A stretch of 45,895 bases of DNA from an uncultured Bacteroidia bacterium. GTDB taxonomy: Bacteria; Bacteroidota; Bacteroidia; Bacteroidales; UBA932. The DNA lies in contig CACZDC010000009.1 in assembly GCA_902779785.1 (NCBI GenBank), forward strand, positions 1 to 45,895, in the 5' to 3' direction. A program made the position numbers and the translations under genes. The notes below the pieces were generated by a model. It had not been told where the DNA came from and made no database searches. It saw only the letters and a list, made by a program, of their open reading frames with translations. Below, in pieces: positions 15,866-23,364 of this stretch; position 1 is the stretch's first letter; the number at the start of each line of letters is the position of its first letter.

Positions 15866-15920
15866 CTCGTGCCTTCACGGTCTGCCTCTGACGGATGAGT
15901 CTTGAGCTACGCTGCGTTAA

Positions 15921-16853
15921 CTATTTCAGTTTCAGTTTGGAGTGCTGGTCACTGCCCGGCATATCGGGCTTGAAGGCGAGGATTTCGCGGACGATGTCCT
16001 CGGGCTCGTCATAAATGGACAGCAGCAGGTCTTTGTAGTAGCCGCTTTCCATAAGGCTCTGCAGGAACTGATAGAGCGGGACGGTCTTTTGCCAGAAGTC
16101 TTTGCCGAAGAAGACTATGGGGCTGGAGACTTCGCAGGTTCTGTAATGGTCCTGGGCGGCCTCCTGGAAGACTTCCTGGAGGGTTCCTGCCGAACCCGGG
16201 GAGAAGATGATTCCTCCGACAGCCACCGTCAGTATATTGTCTTCCCGGATGCTGTTGTCGAAGTACTTGGCGATATGGGTGGCGAAGGGAGTGGGCGGTT
16301 CGTGCCCGTAGAGCCAGGTCGGGATGCCGAGGCTGCGGTATTTTTTCTGAGGGAAACGTTCCCTGACGCGGAATGCCGTCGAGAGCCAGCCCCTGTCCGC
16401 GAAAGTGTCGGCCTCCTTGAGTATTTCCATTGCCTTGTCCAGATCAGCGTCGCTGCGTCCGGCCATCCAGGCCCCGAAATGGGTAGCCTCCATAGCCCCG
16501 GGACCGCCTCCCGAGACCATCAGCTTGCCCTTTTCGGTCAGTTTCTTGCTGACGAGAGCAATCTTGCGGTAGGATGGGTCCGAGCGCTTCATTGCGTGCC
16601 CTCCCATCACTCCGACCACGTCCGAGGGTGACCATTCGGAGAGGAAGCGGAAGAGGGCGTCGCTGATGGAATGGTCGTGGATGGTGCGGGGGAGGGTGAC
16701 GGACAGGGAGCGGCTGCGTTTGCCGTCTTTCAGTACGTCGGCATAGACGAGGGCGTCGTAGCACAGGTCGTATGAACTGTCATCCTCCGGGTAAAACTTG
16801 TCGTAGAGGTCTTCGGCGGTGTAGAGTTCCCGCCTGATCTGGAAGCTTTCCAT
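15921..16853 (-). CDS. LOG family (Rossmann-fold nucleotide-binding) protein
   Basis: This 310-residue cytoplasmic protein has the nucleotide-binding motif VSGGGPGAMEA (residues 113-123) and the signature SPGSAGTLQE (218-227), a variant of the PGGxGTxxE motif of LOG/lysine-decarboxylase-like proteins. Family members hydrolyse the N-glycosidic bond of nucleoside monophosphates. The Gly-to-Ser change at PGS and the roughly 80-residue N-terminal extension make substrate uncertain. The start at 16853 is chosen because the frame upstream passes through the -7 promoter motif. Its leader is shared with the toxin fragment at 19.9 kb. Confidence 0.85.
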   Translation of the reverse strand: MESFQIRRELYTAEDLYDKFYPEDDSSYDLCYDALVYADVLKDGKRSRSLSVTLPRTIHDHSISDALFRFLSEWSPSDVVGVMGGHAMKRSDPSYRKIALVSKKLTEKGKLMVSGGGPGAMEATHFGAWMAGRSDADLDKAMEILKEADTFADRGWLSTAFRVRERFPQKKYRSLGIPTWLYGHEPPTPFATHIAKYFDNSIREDNILTVAVGGIIFSPGSAGTLQEVFQEAAQDHYRTCEVSSPIVFFGKDFWQKTVPLYQFLQSLMESGYYKDLLLSIYDEPEDIVREILAFKPDMPGSDQHSKLKLK

Positions 16854-16857
16854 ATTG

Positions 16858-16887
16858 GCGTCGTTTGTGGTTTCTTCTGCAAAAATA
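16858..16887 (-). promoter_or_regulatory. Promoter and duplicated leader of the LOG gene
   Basis: On the minus strand a -7 TATTTTTG (16880-16887) runs into a 26-base stretch (16858-16883) that is identical to 19896-19921. The key part is CAGAAGAAACCACAAACGAC. The start codon follows 4 bp after the shared stretch. Confidence 0.7.
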
Positions 16888-16947
16888 CGACTTTTTTTGA
16901 CATGCCGAAACTGCCCCAGGTTTGCAAAGCCTCGCTGGCCCGCTTCT

Positions 16948-17622
16948 TCAGAAACGCATCGACAGACCGGTTCCCGTAAAGGACAGCGCGAACCGCTCAC
17001 AGCCCTTGTGCCCGATCACCGTCATCGTCACCCCGCCGGCGATGCAGACCGCACCGGCGATGGCCAAAGCAGCAAGGGTGTTGTCATTGATTTCGACCGG
17101 ATAAGAGTCTTGGTATTTTCTGGACACGTTCAGGAGTTTCATCGCTTCTCGTGCCACAAAAGGCGTACACAGCATAAAACCTCCGACGGTAGTCACGACG
17201 CCCGCATTGTACAACCTGCGGCTAGGCAGCAACCCAGTCCGATACCGCTCTTCGCCAAACAGCGACTGGAGCTCCGGATTACTCATCTCATAAACTCCTT
17301 CGAGCAGCAGCCCGCTTCCCCTGTTTACCGTCACCCGGCGTGGATTGAGCGTCCTGTCAAATTCAAGACCTTTCTCATTGAAAAAAACCTCGCACCCATC
17401 CTGGAAACGGATGCTTTCCAAATAACTGAACGGTACCTCGGTGGGCAGTTTACCCACCTTCTCCTTTTGCAGAATCACCTTGTCGCCCCGGCTCAACAAC
17501 TTTGGCCGGTCAATCCTCAACACCGTCCGGAGCAGCGTATCCCCCGCCATCGTCCGGATTTCCTCCTGCCCCGCCGCCGACAGCGGCACGAAAAGCATCA
17601 ATATGAGCGACATCTTTTTCAT
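16948..17622 (-). CDS. Secreted hypothetical protein with C-terminal hydrophobic segment
   Basis: This 224-residue protein starts MKKMSLILMLFVPLSAAGQ, a signal peptide. The mature part has beta-rich charged sequence, then a hydrophobic segment LAALAIAGAVCIAGGVTMTV near the C-terminus (residues about 185-205), and ends FTGTGLSMRF. It may be anchored in a membrane or be a small outer-membrane-associated protein. The start at 17622 is preferred because the -7 motif at 17643-17650 leaves no room for the in-frame codon at 17661. I do not recognise the family; similar DUF-like proteins are frequent in Bacteroidales. Confidence 0.7.
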   Translation of the reverse strand: MKKMSLILMLFVPLSAAGQEEIRTMAGDTLLRTVLRIDRPKLLSRGDKVILQKEKVGKLPTEVPFSYLESIRFQDGCEVFFNEKGLEFDRTLNPRRVTVNRGSGLLLEGVYEMSNPELQSLFGEERYRTGLLPSRRLYNAGVVTTVGGFMLCTPFVAREAMKLLNVSRKYQDSYPVEINDNTLAALAIAGAVCIAGGVTMTVIGHKGCERFALSFTGTGLSMRF

Positions 17623-17642
17623 AGAAAATCGCAACATTTTTA

Positions 17643-17650
17643 CAAACTTA
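17643..17650 (-). promoter_or_regulatory. -7 element of the secreted hypothetical gene
   Basis: The minus-strand motif is TAAGTTTG, with a possible -33 TTG about 20 bp upstream (17671-17673). The start codon at 17622 is 20 bp downstream. Confidence 0.6.
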
Positions 17651-17744
17651 CGGTTTTTCAATCATATATGCAACATACCTTGCATCAGATTCTTAACCCT
17701 CCTGGGCAAGGCCAGATTCGTTCCAGAGCCCTTCTTCAAACCCG

Positions 17745-18602
17745 CTACTGGAAAACAGACGCCAACATTTCCGGGGGCATCGGCAGAAGCAGAAGATGAG
17801 TCGCATCAAAAGACTGCTTGTATTCCGCCGGGACAGCATCGACAAAAGACTGATAGGGCATTTCCCATGCTTTCCCTCCGTCAGTTTCAGGACAATAAGT
17901 GACACGATAATTCTCCACAGCCCTCATCTTGCCCCCGGACTCAACTTTCACGTCAGGCTCGATTGGGATGACACAATAACTATCATCCAAAACCACGTAT
18001 TTACCCACGGGGCTCCCGGACGGGTCGCTGGCAAGTAAACCAATGGAATAATACGGTGCCATTTCCTGCCGGGAATGGAGAAACATGGCAAATGAATCCA
18101 TATCGGCTGCAAAGTACCTTAACTCACCGGGGTGAAAAGAGATGGGCAGAAAGCCACAGGGTAATGTCAACGGATCATTGCCCGTTGATGCAAGAGACAG
18201 CAACGCCGTTTTCTGCTCCGCGGCCAATTCTTCTTTGAAATGATCCAACCCTGTCAGCGGAATCTCATCTCCACTGTCCACGTCATAAAACGAACTGGCG
18301 CCCCAGACCTTCGCAACGCGCGCTACCATATCGCAAAACAAGGCTATATCATAGGATGTTGACGGAGCAGGCAGACGGAGCTGCACAAGATGCTTGTTTC
18401 TCGCGACAATCTGGACACCACGGCCGATATGGTCCACATGAAACAGAACAACCGGTCCATCGTCGCCCGTGACGTTGACCGTGTTTCGGTAATGCTCATC
18501 CATAACGCCGAACAGTATAGAGTTGTCGCCCCCTGTAAGTTCCGGGAACGACAATTTTTTCTTGAATAGCCGGCCGTTCCGTATTTCAATCGTTTTACTC
18601 AT
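17745..18602 (-). CDS. DUF4299-like protein, possible immunity-associated gene
   Basis: This 285-residue protein has no signal peptide. It starts MSKTIEIRNGRLFKKKLSF and contains DHIGRGVQIVARNKHLVQLRL, AMFLHSRQEMAPYYSIGLL and a C-terminal THLLLLPMPPEML. The pattern IGRG followed by FLHxRQ recalls the uncharacterised DUF4299 family, an assignment I hold only loosely. It lies 12 bp after the putative immunity gene and ends the minus-strand unit that begins at the toxin tip, so it is probably part of the same accessory cassette. No enzymatic motif is visible. Confidence 0.6.
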   Translation of the reverse strand: MSKTIEIRNGRLFKKKLSFPELTGGDNSILFGVMDEHYRNTVNVTGDDGPVVLFHVDHIGRGVQIVARNKHLVQLRLPAPSTSYDIALFCDMVARVAKVWGASSFYDVDSGDEIPLTGLDHFKEELAAEQKTALLSLASTGNDPLTLPCGFLPISFHPGELRYFAADMDSFAMFLHSRQEMAPYYSIGLLASDPSGSPVGKYVVLDDSYCVIPIEPDVKVESGGKMRAVENYRVTYCPETDGGKAWEMPYQSFVDAVPAEYKQSFDATHLLLLPMPPEMLASVFQ

Positions 18603-18614
18603 GGTTATTGTTTG

Positions 18615-19649
18615 TTACTGATTGCGGATATAAAGGAGTTGTATACTACCACCTTCATGAGTTTGTAAACAATACACCTCATCATACCAGTCGCCTTGAT
18701 ACGGTAACTTTGAAAGAATGCAACCAGCATCGCTATATAACTCACGGACATCCTGACGGGAAACAACCGTATTAACAGTAATAAGACGAATCACAGTCTC
18801 ATCTCCATTCAATAACTGCTCCATCGTAACCCTACGCGAAATAGGTTCAATGAGTAATGCGCAGTGAACACCCGGAGCAATATGCCTACAAATTGTTTCA
18901 AGCATGTCAAACAAGACCACTCTTAACGGATAGTTACTCTCGCCCACTTTATGTTTAAAATCACTACAGAATGCCTTTTCAGAACTACTGTTATAGGCTT
19001 TTACCCACTCAACCATCATGTGGCATATTACATTATACCGAGAATCAAATCCAAATAATGCGTCATAAGGAATACGCTGCACGTCATATAGGATTTCCTG
19101 GCTTTCAGAATCCTTAATACATCCATAATCCGCACCTATACATTGCGCCAGATCTCTGATGATTTCCTTCGCCTCATCCAACTCCCACTTGCCCCAAATA
19201 GTTACGTATGAAGGATAAGTATCAGTATGAAAGAATAGTATGCCATCATCGTTATATTTTGTCGCCGGATTCGTTCTCGGTCCATGAGACTCATTGCTCA
19301 GCTTCACGTCATTCTTTATGGAACGGATTCTTTTCAATAATAAAGTAGCATGCCCTGGATAACTTAAATGATCGGTTATTACCGGCAAAGTGTCCTCATC
19401 GACAATCCGCCTCATCGGTTCGTTGTAATCCCACTTGTCTGGAGCCAACGCGCCATCTTTATAATGGAACAAGAAGTCCAATATCTTTACCGTCAATGGG
19501 CTGCAAAAACGTACATTCTGCTCGTCAAACTGCTTGATTTCCTCTAAACGGTATCCTCCATAACAAGTCATTCCTGAAATATACCTCGGATCCGCAAAGG
19601 GCTCTGTCGAATACGCCTTGATGACAAGCAACGCTTTTTTCTGACGCAT
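18615..19649 (-). CDS. Hypothetical protein, candidate immunity protein
   Basis: This 344-residue cytoplasmic protein, starting MRQKKALLVIKAYSTEPFAD, has no motif that I recognise. The reason to call it a candidate immunity protein is position: it begins 11 bp after the stop of a nuclease-toxin tip and is on the same strand, the usual order for polymorphic toxin systems. Its DNA is visibly richer in A and T than the flanking housekeeping genes, a sign of transfer. It is full length with no internal stop. Function is inference only. Confidence 0.6.
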   Translation of the reverse strand: MRQKKALLVIKAYSTEPFADPRYISGMTCYGGYRLEEIKQFDEQNVRFCSPLTVKILDFLFHYKDGALAPDKWDYNEPMRRIVDEDTLPVITDHLSYPGHATLLLKRIRSIKNDVKLSNESHGPRTNPATKYNDDGILFFHTDTYPSYVTIWGKWELDEAKEIIRDLAQCIGADYGCIKDSESQEILYDVQRIPYDALFGFDSRYNVICHMMVEWVKAYNSSSEKAFCSDFKHKVGESNYPLRVVLFDMLETICRHIAPGVHCALLIEPISRRVTMEQLLNGDETVIRLITVNTVVSRQDVRELYSDAGCILSKLPYQGDWYDEVYCLQTHEGGSIQLLYIRNQ

Positions 19650-19660
19650 GGTTTATTCTA

Positions 19661-19930
19661 TCAAAATTCAACAAATGATCTTCTTGGCATAGCTAACTCA
19701 TCTAATAGTCTTTGAGACAAGTGAGCGTCTTTAGGAACATATAGAACAAATTCATAGCCTAATTCTTCTGCCAAATGCATCTCGCCTTCTATTTGTTTAG
19801 AGAAACTCAACTTTGCTACGTCCTTAATCTCTATTACTTTCCCATTATGAATTGCATCCGGGATTACATTGACAGCACCTCTCTCTTTCGTTGTAGCGTC
19901 GTTTGTGGTTTCTTCTGCAAAGATAAACAA
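19661..19930 (-). pseudogene. Tip of a Tox-REase-7-like nuclease toxin lacking a start codon
   Basis: After about 15 residues the frame reads NVIPDAIHNGKVIEIKDVAK, then QIEGEMHLAEELGYEFVLYV and HLSQRLLDELAMP. The IPDA...IEIK pair is a PD-(D/E)xK nuclease core, and the whole arrangement fits the Tox-REase-7 polymorphic toxin tip as I know it. The first in-frame ATG is inside the domain; a TTG at 19930 lies within the promoter. The upstream delivery module is absent and is replaced by the leader shared with the LOG gene. I therefore call it a displaced toxin tip rather than a functional gene. Confidence 0.6.
19896..19925 (-). promoter_or_regulatory. Duplicated promoter and leader in front of the toxin tip
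   Basis: A minus-strand -7 motif TATCTTTG (19918-19925) leads into the 26-base leader (19896-19921) that is identical to the LOG gene leader. No convincing -33 element is seen. It would transcribe the toxin tip, the candidate immunity gene and the DUF4299-like gene. Confidence 0.6.
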
Positions 19931-19940
19931 AAAGTCGAAT

Positions 19941-21260
19941 TTAGCGCAGGTAGTCGTCGATGGCGTCGTCGAGGTATTTGCCCATCCTTTTTTTCATTTC
20001 TCCTCGCTCTTCCCCGGGCACGGAATACTTGCCGCTGTGGCCTTTCCAGGCACAGGAATGCATAAGTTTGGAGGAGGCGGGGCAGACGTTGTAGACAGCC
20101 CATACGCAGGCCGGAGGGCAGGTCAGGTCGATGAGACCGACGTTGACGACGAGTTTCCCTCTATAATGGCGCATGAAATTGGCGGCGTCGTAATAGGGAG
20201 CGACCTTCGCGGCGGGAGAATCCACGCCTTCGCGCTCCAGGGGCTTGTTCCAAGCGCTGGTGCGGCCTACGAGCATACCGCCAGTATCCCACATCGCAGG
20301 GACATCCACGACGACCATGCTGACACGCGGGTCCAGACCCGCAAGCGCCGCACTCTGGGCGCCGCCCTGGCTGCCCCCCGTAATGAGCACCCGCTTCCTG
20401 TCCCATTCCTTGCGGGAGCAGAGATAGTCAAGAGCGCGGACCAGGCGGAGAAACATCCCGTTGAAGTAGTAGGATTCACGGTCTTTGACGCTCCAGCTGG
20501 AATAACCGTTCAGTTCTTTGCCGATGGCCTCGTAGTAAGCGTCATCCTGCCCGTTGAGAATTCCGTGGGCATTGATGTCCAGAGCGATGGCGCCGCTGCC
20601 GGATTTGGCCAGCTTGACGGCGGCCTTGACGTTAGCCTTGGTCCAAGAATCCGTCATCCTGCCGGCGCTGTGGGCTTTGATGGCGATAGGAAGGCTGCGG
20701 GGGGCGGCACCGCGCGGCAGTGCCAGGTAGCCCCTCACCGGCCTGGCGGTGATGCAGTTGACCTCCAGATCATAGCAGAGATAGTCCAGGCTGTCCTTGC
20801 CGGGAATGGCGACGGGCGTCAGCTTGACCTCCATCTTCTGCCTGCGCATCTGCTTCAGCTGCTTCCGCCAGAATTTCCGCCAGTCCTTCGGCTCGTCGAA
20901 TCCAGGCCGGAAGTCCTCCGGCGCGACTATGGCTCCAATCGTGGTGGAGTCCTTCGGATTGGCAGGATCGGCAAGACGGAACATCAGCGCGGTCGCTTCG
21001 TCGTAAGATCCGCTGAATACTTCGCTCTTTCCGGCATGGAGACAGACCTCTCTCTGCTCCTTGAAATAGCCGTTCTGATAGATTTTGACCAGTGCAGGCG
21101 TTTCTTTTGCAACTTCCGCATAGACTTTCAGGCTGTCTCCCTTGGCGTACACGCCTTCAAATCCTTTGTCGAGGGATAGGCGCACGTCTTCCAGAAAACT
21201 TTGCCCGGAGGCCGTCCACAGCGCAAAAAGGGCGAGAATAAAGCAAAGGGTGCGTTTCAT
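19941..21260 (-). CDS. Secreted acetyl xylan esterase-like (AXE1/CE7-type) alpha/beta hydrolase
   Basis: This 439-residue protein has a signal peptide (MKRTLCFILALFALWTASGQ), an N-terminal beta domain, and an AXE1-type alpha/beta-hydrolase domain. The nucleophile elbow is TGGSQGGAQ (Ser about 297), the acid is in VGLIDLTCPP (Asp about 377) and the base in KGHSGKY (His about 408). The segment GYLALPRGAAPRSLPIAI fits the AXE1 core. It likely deacetylates xylo-oligosaccharides or other acetylated glycans in the periplasm. The start at 21260 follows a weak -7-like sequence. It is a single gene; the toxin-tip promoter begins just past its stop. Confidence 0.85.
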   Translation of the reverse strand: MKRTLCFILALFALWTASGQSFLEDVRLSLDKGFEGVYAKGDSLKVYAEVAKETPALVKIYQNGYFKEQREVCLHAGKSEVFSGSYDEATALMFRLADPANPKDSTTIGAIVAPEDFRPGFDEPKDWRKFWRKQLKQMRRQKMEVKLTPVAIPGKDSLDYLCYDLEVNCITARPVRGYLALPRGAAPRSLPIAIKAHSAGRMTDSWTKANVKAAVKLAKSGSGAIALDINAHGILNGQDDAYYEAIGKELNGYSSWSVKDRESYYFNGMFLRLVRALDYLCSRKEWDRKRVLITGGSQGGAQSAALAGLDPRVSMVVVDVPAMWDTGGMLVGRTSAWNKPLEREGVDSPAAKVAPYYDAANFMRHYRGKLVVNVGLIDLTCPPACVWAVYNVCPASSKLMHSCAWKGHSGKYSVPGEERGEMKKRMGKYLDDAIDDYLR

Positions 21261-21284
21261 ATTCTGCAAATTCTAGTGTTGCGT

Positions 21285-21425
21285 TATTTTTGTAATATTT
21301 TGTTAAACTCAGCTAATTGATAACTTGTAAAGACAATGGACTCCCTTGATTCAGCACCTCCCCTCGAGTAAGTATCTTTTGAGAGAAATAAAACAGACAC
21401 CTATTAAGGGTAGATGTCTGTTTTT
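21285..21425 (+). ncRNA. Candidate short orphan transcript (small RNA or leader peptide unit)
   Basis: A plus-strand -7 motif TATTTTTG (21285-21292) is followed about 100 bp later by a good terminator (21391-21423 plus a T tract), although neither neighbouring gene is on the plus strand in a way that needs them. Between them lies an 11-codon frame MDSLDSAPPLE (21336-21371) preceded by AAAGACA. There is no clear -33 element. It could be a small RNA, a tiny ORF, or the remnant of a lost gene. The evidence is architectural only. Confidence 0.4.
21391..21423 (+). terminator. Rho-independent terminator on the plus strand
   Basis: AAACAGACA (21391-21399) pairs with TGTCTGTTT (21415-21423), and the plus strand continues TTGTTTT. 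No recognised plus-strand gene lies upstream within 300 bp except the candidate short transcript. Confidence 0.75.
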
Positions 21426-21532
21426 GTTTTGCGTACCAAATGTCATAACTACATGACAACGCAAATGTAATTATATTTTCTTTTCCTCCAAAAATATTTT
21501 TAGAAATCTTTTTGCATCATTACCAAAGAAAA

Positions 21533-21564
21533 CGGACAAACTGATTTTTCAACCAATTTGTCCG
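21533..21564 (-). terminator. Terminator of tRNA-Asn
   Basis: CGGACAAA (21533-21540) pairs with TTTGTCCG (21557-21564), and the minus strand then reads TTTTCTTTGG. It lies 7 bp past the tRNA 3' end. Confidence 0.8.
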
Positions 21565-21570
21565 CTTTGG

Positions 21571-21644
21571 CTCCCCAGCTAGGACTTGAACCTAGGACCC
21601 TCTGATTAACAGTCAGATGCTCTAACCAACTGAGCTACTGAGGA
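21571..21644 (-). tRNA. tRNA-Asn (anticodon GTT)
   Basis: On the minus strand the acceptor TCCTCAG pairs with CTGGGGA (with G-U) and the discriminator is G. The anticodon loop CTGTTAA carries GTT. The D arm AGCTCAGTTGGTTAGAGC and T arm CTAGG-TTCAAGT-CCTAG are canonical. CCA is not encoded. Confidence 0.95.
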
Positions 21645-21686
21645 ATGTTACACCTTTCGGCGCCCACCATTGTTCGGATGGGATTG

Positions 21687-21718
21687 CAAAGGTACGAACT
21701 TTTTCTGATTCTCCAAAT
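21687..21718 (-). promoter_or_regulatory. Promoter of tRNA-Asn
   Basis: The minus-strand -7 TACCTTTG (21687-21694) and a -33 TTTG (21715-21718) are 20 bp apart. The transcript would carry a leader of about 35 bases before the tRNA. Confidence 0.75.
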
Positions 21719-21749
21719 CTTTCTTCAGTTTTTTTGAAAGAAAAATCAT

Positions 21750-21757
21750 TATATTTG
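21750..21757 (+). promoter_or_regulatory. -7 element of the HU-CCDC81 gene
   Basis: TATATTTG lies 20 bp before the start codon at 21777. Confidence 0.6.
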
Positions 21758-21776
21758 CAATTCGAACGAAAAAGGT

Positions 21777-22586
21777 ATGGATATAGACCTTTTGGCAAAA
21801 ATGGTCAAAGAGACCATTCTGGACAATGATACTGTCACTCTTCCGGGTGTCGGCAGCTTTGTCGCAGAGCTGATGCCTGCCGTTTTTTCGGACAAGGGAT
21901 ATACCATCAATCCTCCTTACCGGCGGCTGTCCTTCCTCCCGAAAGAGGGCGAGGATACCCTCCTTGCCGATGTGTATGCCGGCGCGAACGGTATTTCCAG
22001 AGATGATTCTCTGCGTATCCTGGTGGATTATCTTCAGGAGATGAAGGAGGTGCTCAAGGTCCGGAAGACTATAATCCTTCCCGGCCTGGGGCGCCTGAGG
22101 GCGACGCGGGAGAATAATTTCTTTTTCGTTGCCGACGAGGACCTGGACATATATCCCTCCGGTCTTGGCCTCGAGCCCATATCCCTGAAAACTCACGTCG
22201 AAACGAGGGAGGAGGTCCATTCGGCCGTCGCATCCCTGGCCGAAGTCCTCGCCCCCGAACCAACCCCCGAACCAGAACCGGCCCCAGAGTCGGCCTCAGA
22301 GCCGGAACCCGTCATAGTGCTCGAGCCAACCCCGGAACCAGAACCAGATCCCGTCCCTGAGCCTGCCCCAGTGCTCGAACCAACCCCAACCCCGGAACCC
22401 GAACCTGAACCCGCCCTCGAGCCGAAACCGCGCCGCGGCTGGCGCAGATTCTGGCGCGTCCTCGGGCTTCTCCTTCTGCTCGTGCTCATCGTGACCCTGG
22501 CGTGGGTCGTAATCGGACGAGTGGACCCGGATTTGGTGGATTCCCTCCTCTATAGTGAAGAAGAACTTGAAATTCTCCGATATTAA
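21777..22586 (+). CDS. HU-CCDC81-type membrane protein with Pro-Glu-rich linker
   Basis: This 269-residue protein begins with two tandem HU-like domains of the bacterial CCDC81 type (residues about 1-65 and 70-145; signatures [20 protein letters not shown] and [20 protein letters not shown]). A Pro-Glu repeat of about 60 residues follows (160-222), then a basic stretch RRGWRRFWR, a transmembrane helix (about 230-250) and a short tail. Many relatives end in a SPOR peptidoglycan-binding domain; here it is missing, with only about 20 residues after the helix. A structural role connecting cytoplasm and envelope is plausible but unproven. Confidence 0.8.
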   Translation: MDIDLLAKMVKETILDNDTVTLPGVGSFVAELMPAVFSDKGYTINPPYRRLSFLPKEGEDTLLADVYAGANGISRDDSLRILVDYLQEMKEVLKVRKTIILPGLGRLRATRENNFFFVADEDLDIYPSGLGLEPISLKTHVETREEVHSAVASLAEVLAPEPTPEPEPAPESASEPEPVIVLEPTPEPEPDPVPEPAPVLEPTPTPEPEPEPALEPKPRRGWRRFWRVLGLLLLLVLIVTLAWVVIGRVDPDLVDSLLYSEEELEILRY

Positions 22587-22620
22587 TCGTAACTTTACGC
22601 GTTATTTTGCGTTTGGTTGA

Positions 22621-23361
22621 ATGATTGTCAGAGAAGATTACAAATTCCGTCAGGACCTTTGCGTCCCCTGTTATGATACTGATTCCAGTTTCCGCCTGAA
22701 ACCGGCGGCCTTTATGGACCTGGCCCAGGATATAGCGCAGTATGCTGCCGACCAGCTCGGTTTCGGCTATGACAAACTCCACGAACATCACATCGCCTGG
22801 GTCCTTACCCGTATGCATATCCATTTCGAGGATTATCCGCTGTGGCGCGACGAGGTGTCGCTGACTACCTGGCACAAAGGTTTCAACGGCCTGTTTTTCC
22901 TGCGTGATTTCCTTCTGAACCAGCCCGACGGGTCTAACCTGATCCGCTGCACCAGCTCCTGGGTCGTGATCGACGAGCGCGAGCGGCGGATGGTCCGTCC
23001 GGAAGCTCTTCTGAAACAGCTGGAAGTTACGGATGTGGATAACGCGATCGAGACTCCCGCCCCTAAAACGGCACTTCCCAAGGGGACTGTTCCTGAAAAA
23101 GTCTGCGAACACAAGGTCTCCTATTCCGACGTTGACATCATAGGCCACACCAACAATGTCCGCTATGTCGTATGGGCGATGGACGCGCTTGACTATGGAT
23201 TTGTCTCCCGGCATCCCGTAAAGGACATTTACATCAGTTTCATCAAGGAGACTCTGCCCGGTCAGACAGTCTCACTCTACTCTTTGGAGACGGAGGAAGG
23301 CCGCTATGTGGAGGGAAGGGTGGATGACAAGCCTGTCTATTGTGTCCGTTTTGTGTTTTAG
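22621..23361 (+). CDS. Acyl-ACP thioesterase
   Basis: This 246-residue protein of the fat/acyl-ACP thioesterase family (double hot-dog fold) releases fatty acids from acyl carrier protein. The first hot-dog starts YKFRQDLCVPCYDTDSSF and contains VLTRMHIHFEDYPLWRDEV and TWHKGFNGLFFLRDF. The second carries HKVSYSDVDIIGHTNNVRY, with the conserved D, N and H region of the active site. It is followed after 3 bp by the transporter gene, so they may share a transcript. It is cytoplasmic. Confidence 0.9.
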   Translation: MIVREDYKFRQDLCVPCYDTDSSFRLKPAAFMDLAQDIAQYAADQLGFGYDKLHEHHIAWVLTRMHIHFEDYPLWRDEVSLTTWHKGFNGLFFLRDFLLNQPDGSNLIRCTSSWVVIDERERRMVRPEALLKQLEVTDVDNAIETPAPKTALPKGTVPEKVCEHKVSYSDVDIIGHTNNVRYVVWAMDALDYGFVSRHPVKDIYISFIKETLPGQTVSLYSLETEEGRYVEGRVDDKPVYCVRFVF

Positions 23362-23364
23362 TCT

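Larger units (their letters stand above)
15047..15920. other. Gene-free repeat-rich intergenic tract
   Basis: No credible gene is visible in these 870 bases; several overlapping frames on both strands are open only because of low-complexity sequence. It holds, in order: a degenerate tandem array of about 10-base units such as GGCATCGTGG (15130-15305); a strong 70-base hairpin (15319-15388); two copies of a 33-bp direct repeat (15414-15446, 15833-15865); several copies of CCTTCGGGCCGCTG (near 15459, 15737 and 15776); the 57-bp dispersed element (15596-15652); and a CTGCCCGCTGCTCG-type array (15664-15735). Confidence 0.65.

Noticed and set aside
15036-15898. Numerous frames on both strands of the second repeat tract
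   Set aside because: They consist of repeat-derived residues (for example PRCHDAT and RAFGPL), overlap on both strands and have no start signals. Only the 57-bp element is set aside as possibly meaningful.
19869-21179. Long plus-strand frame over the AXE1-type esterase
   Set aside because: The minus-strand frame has a signal peptide and the full catalytic triad, so the plus-strand frame is a shadow.
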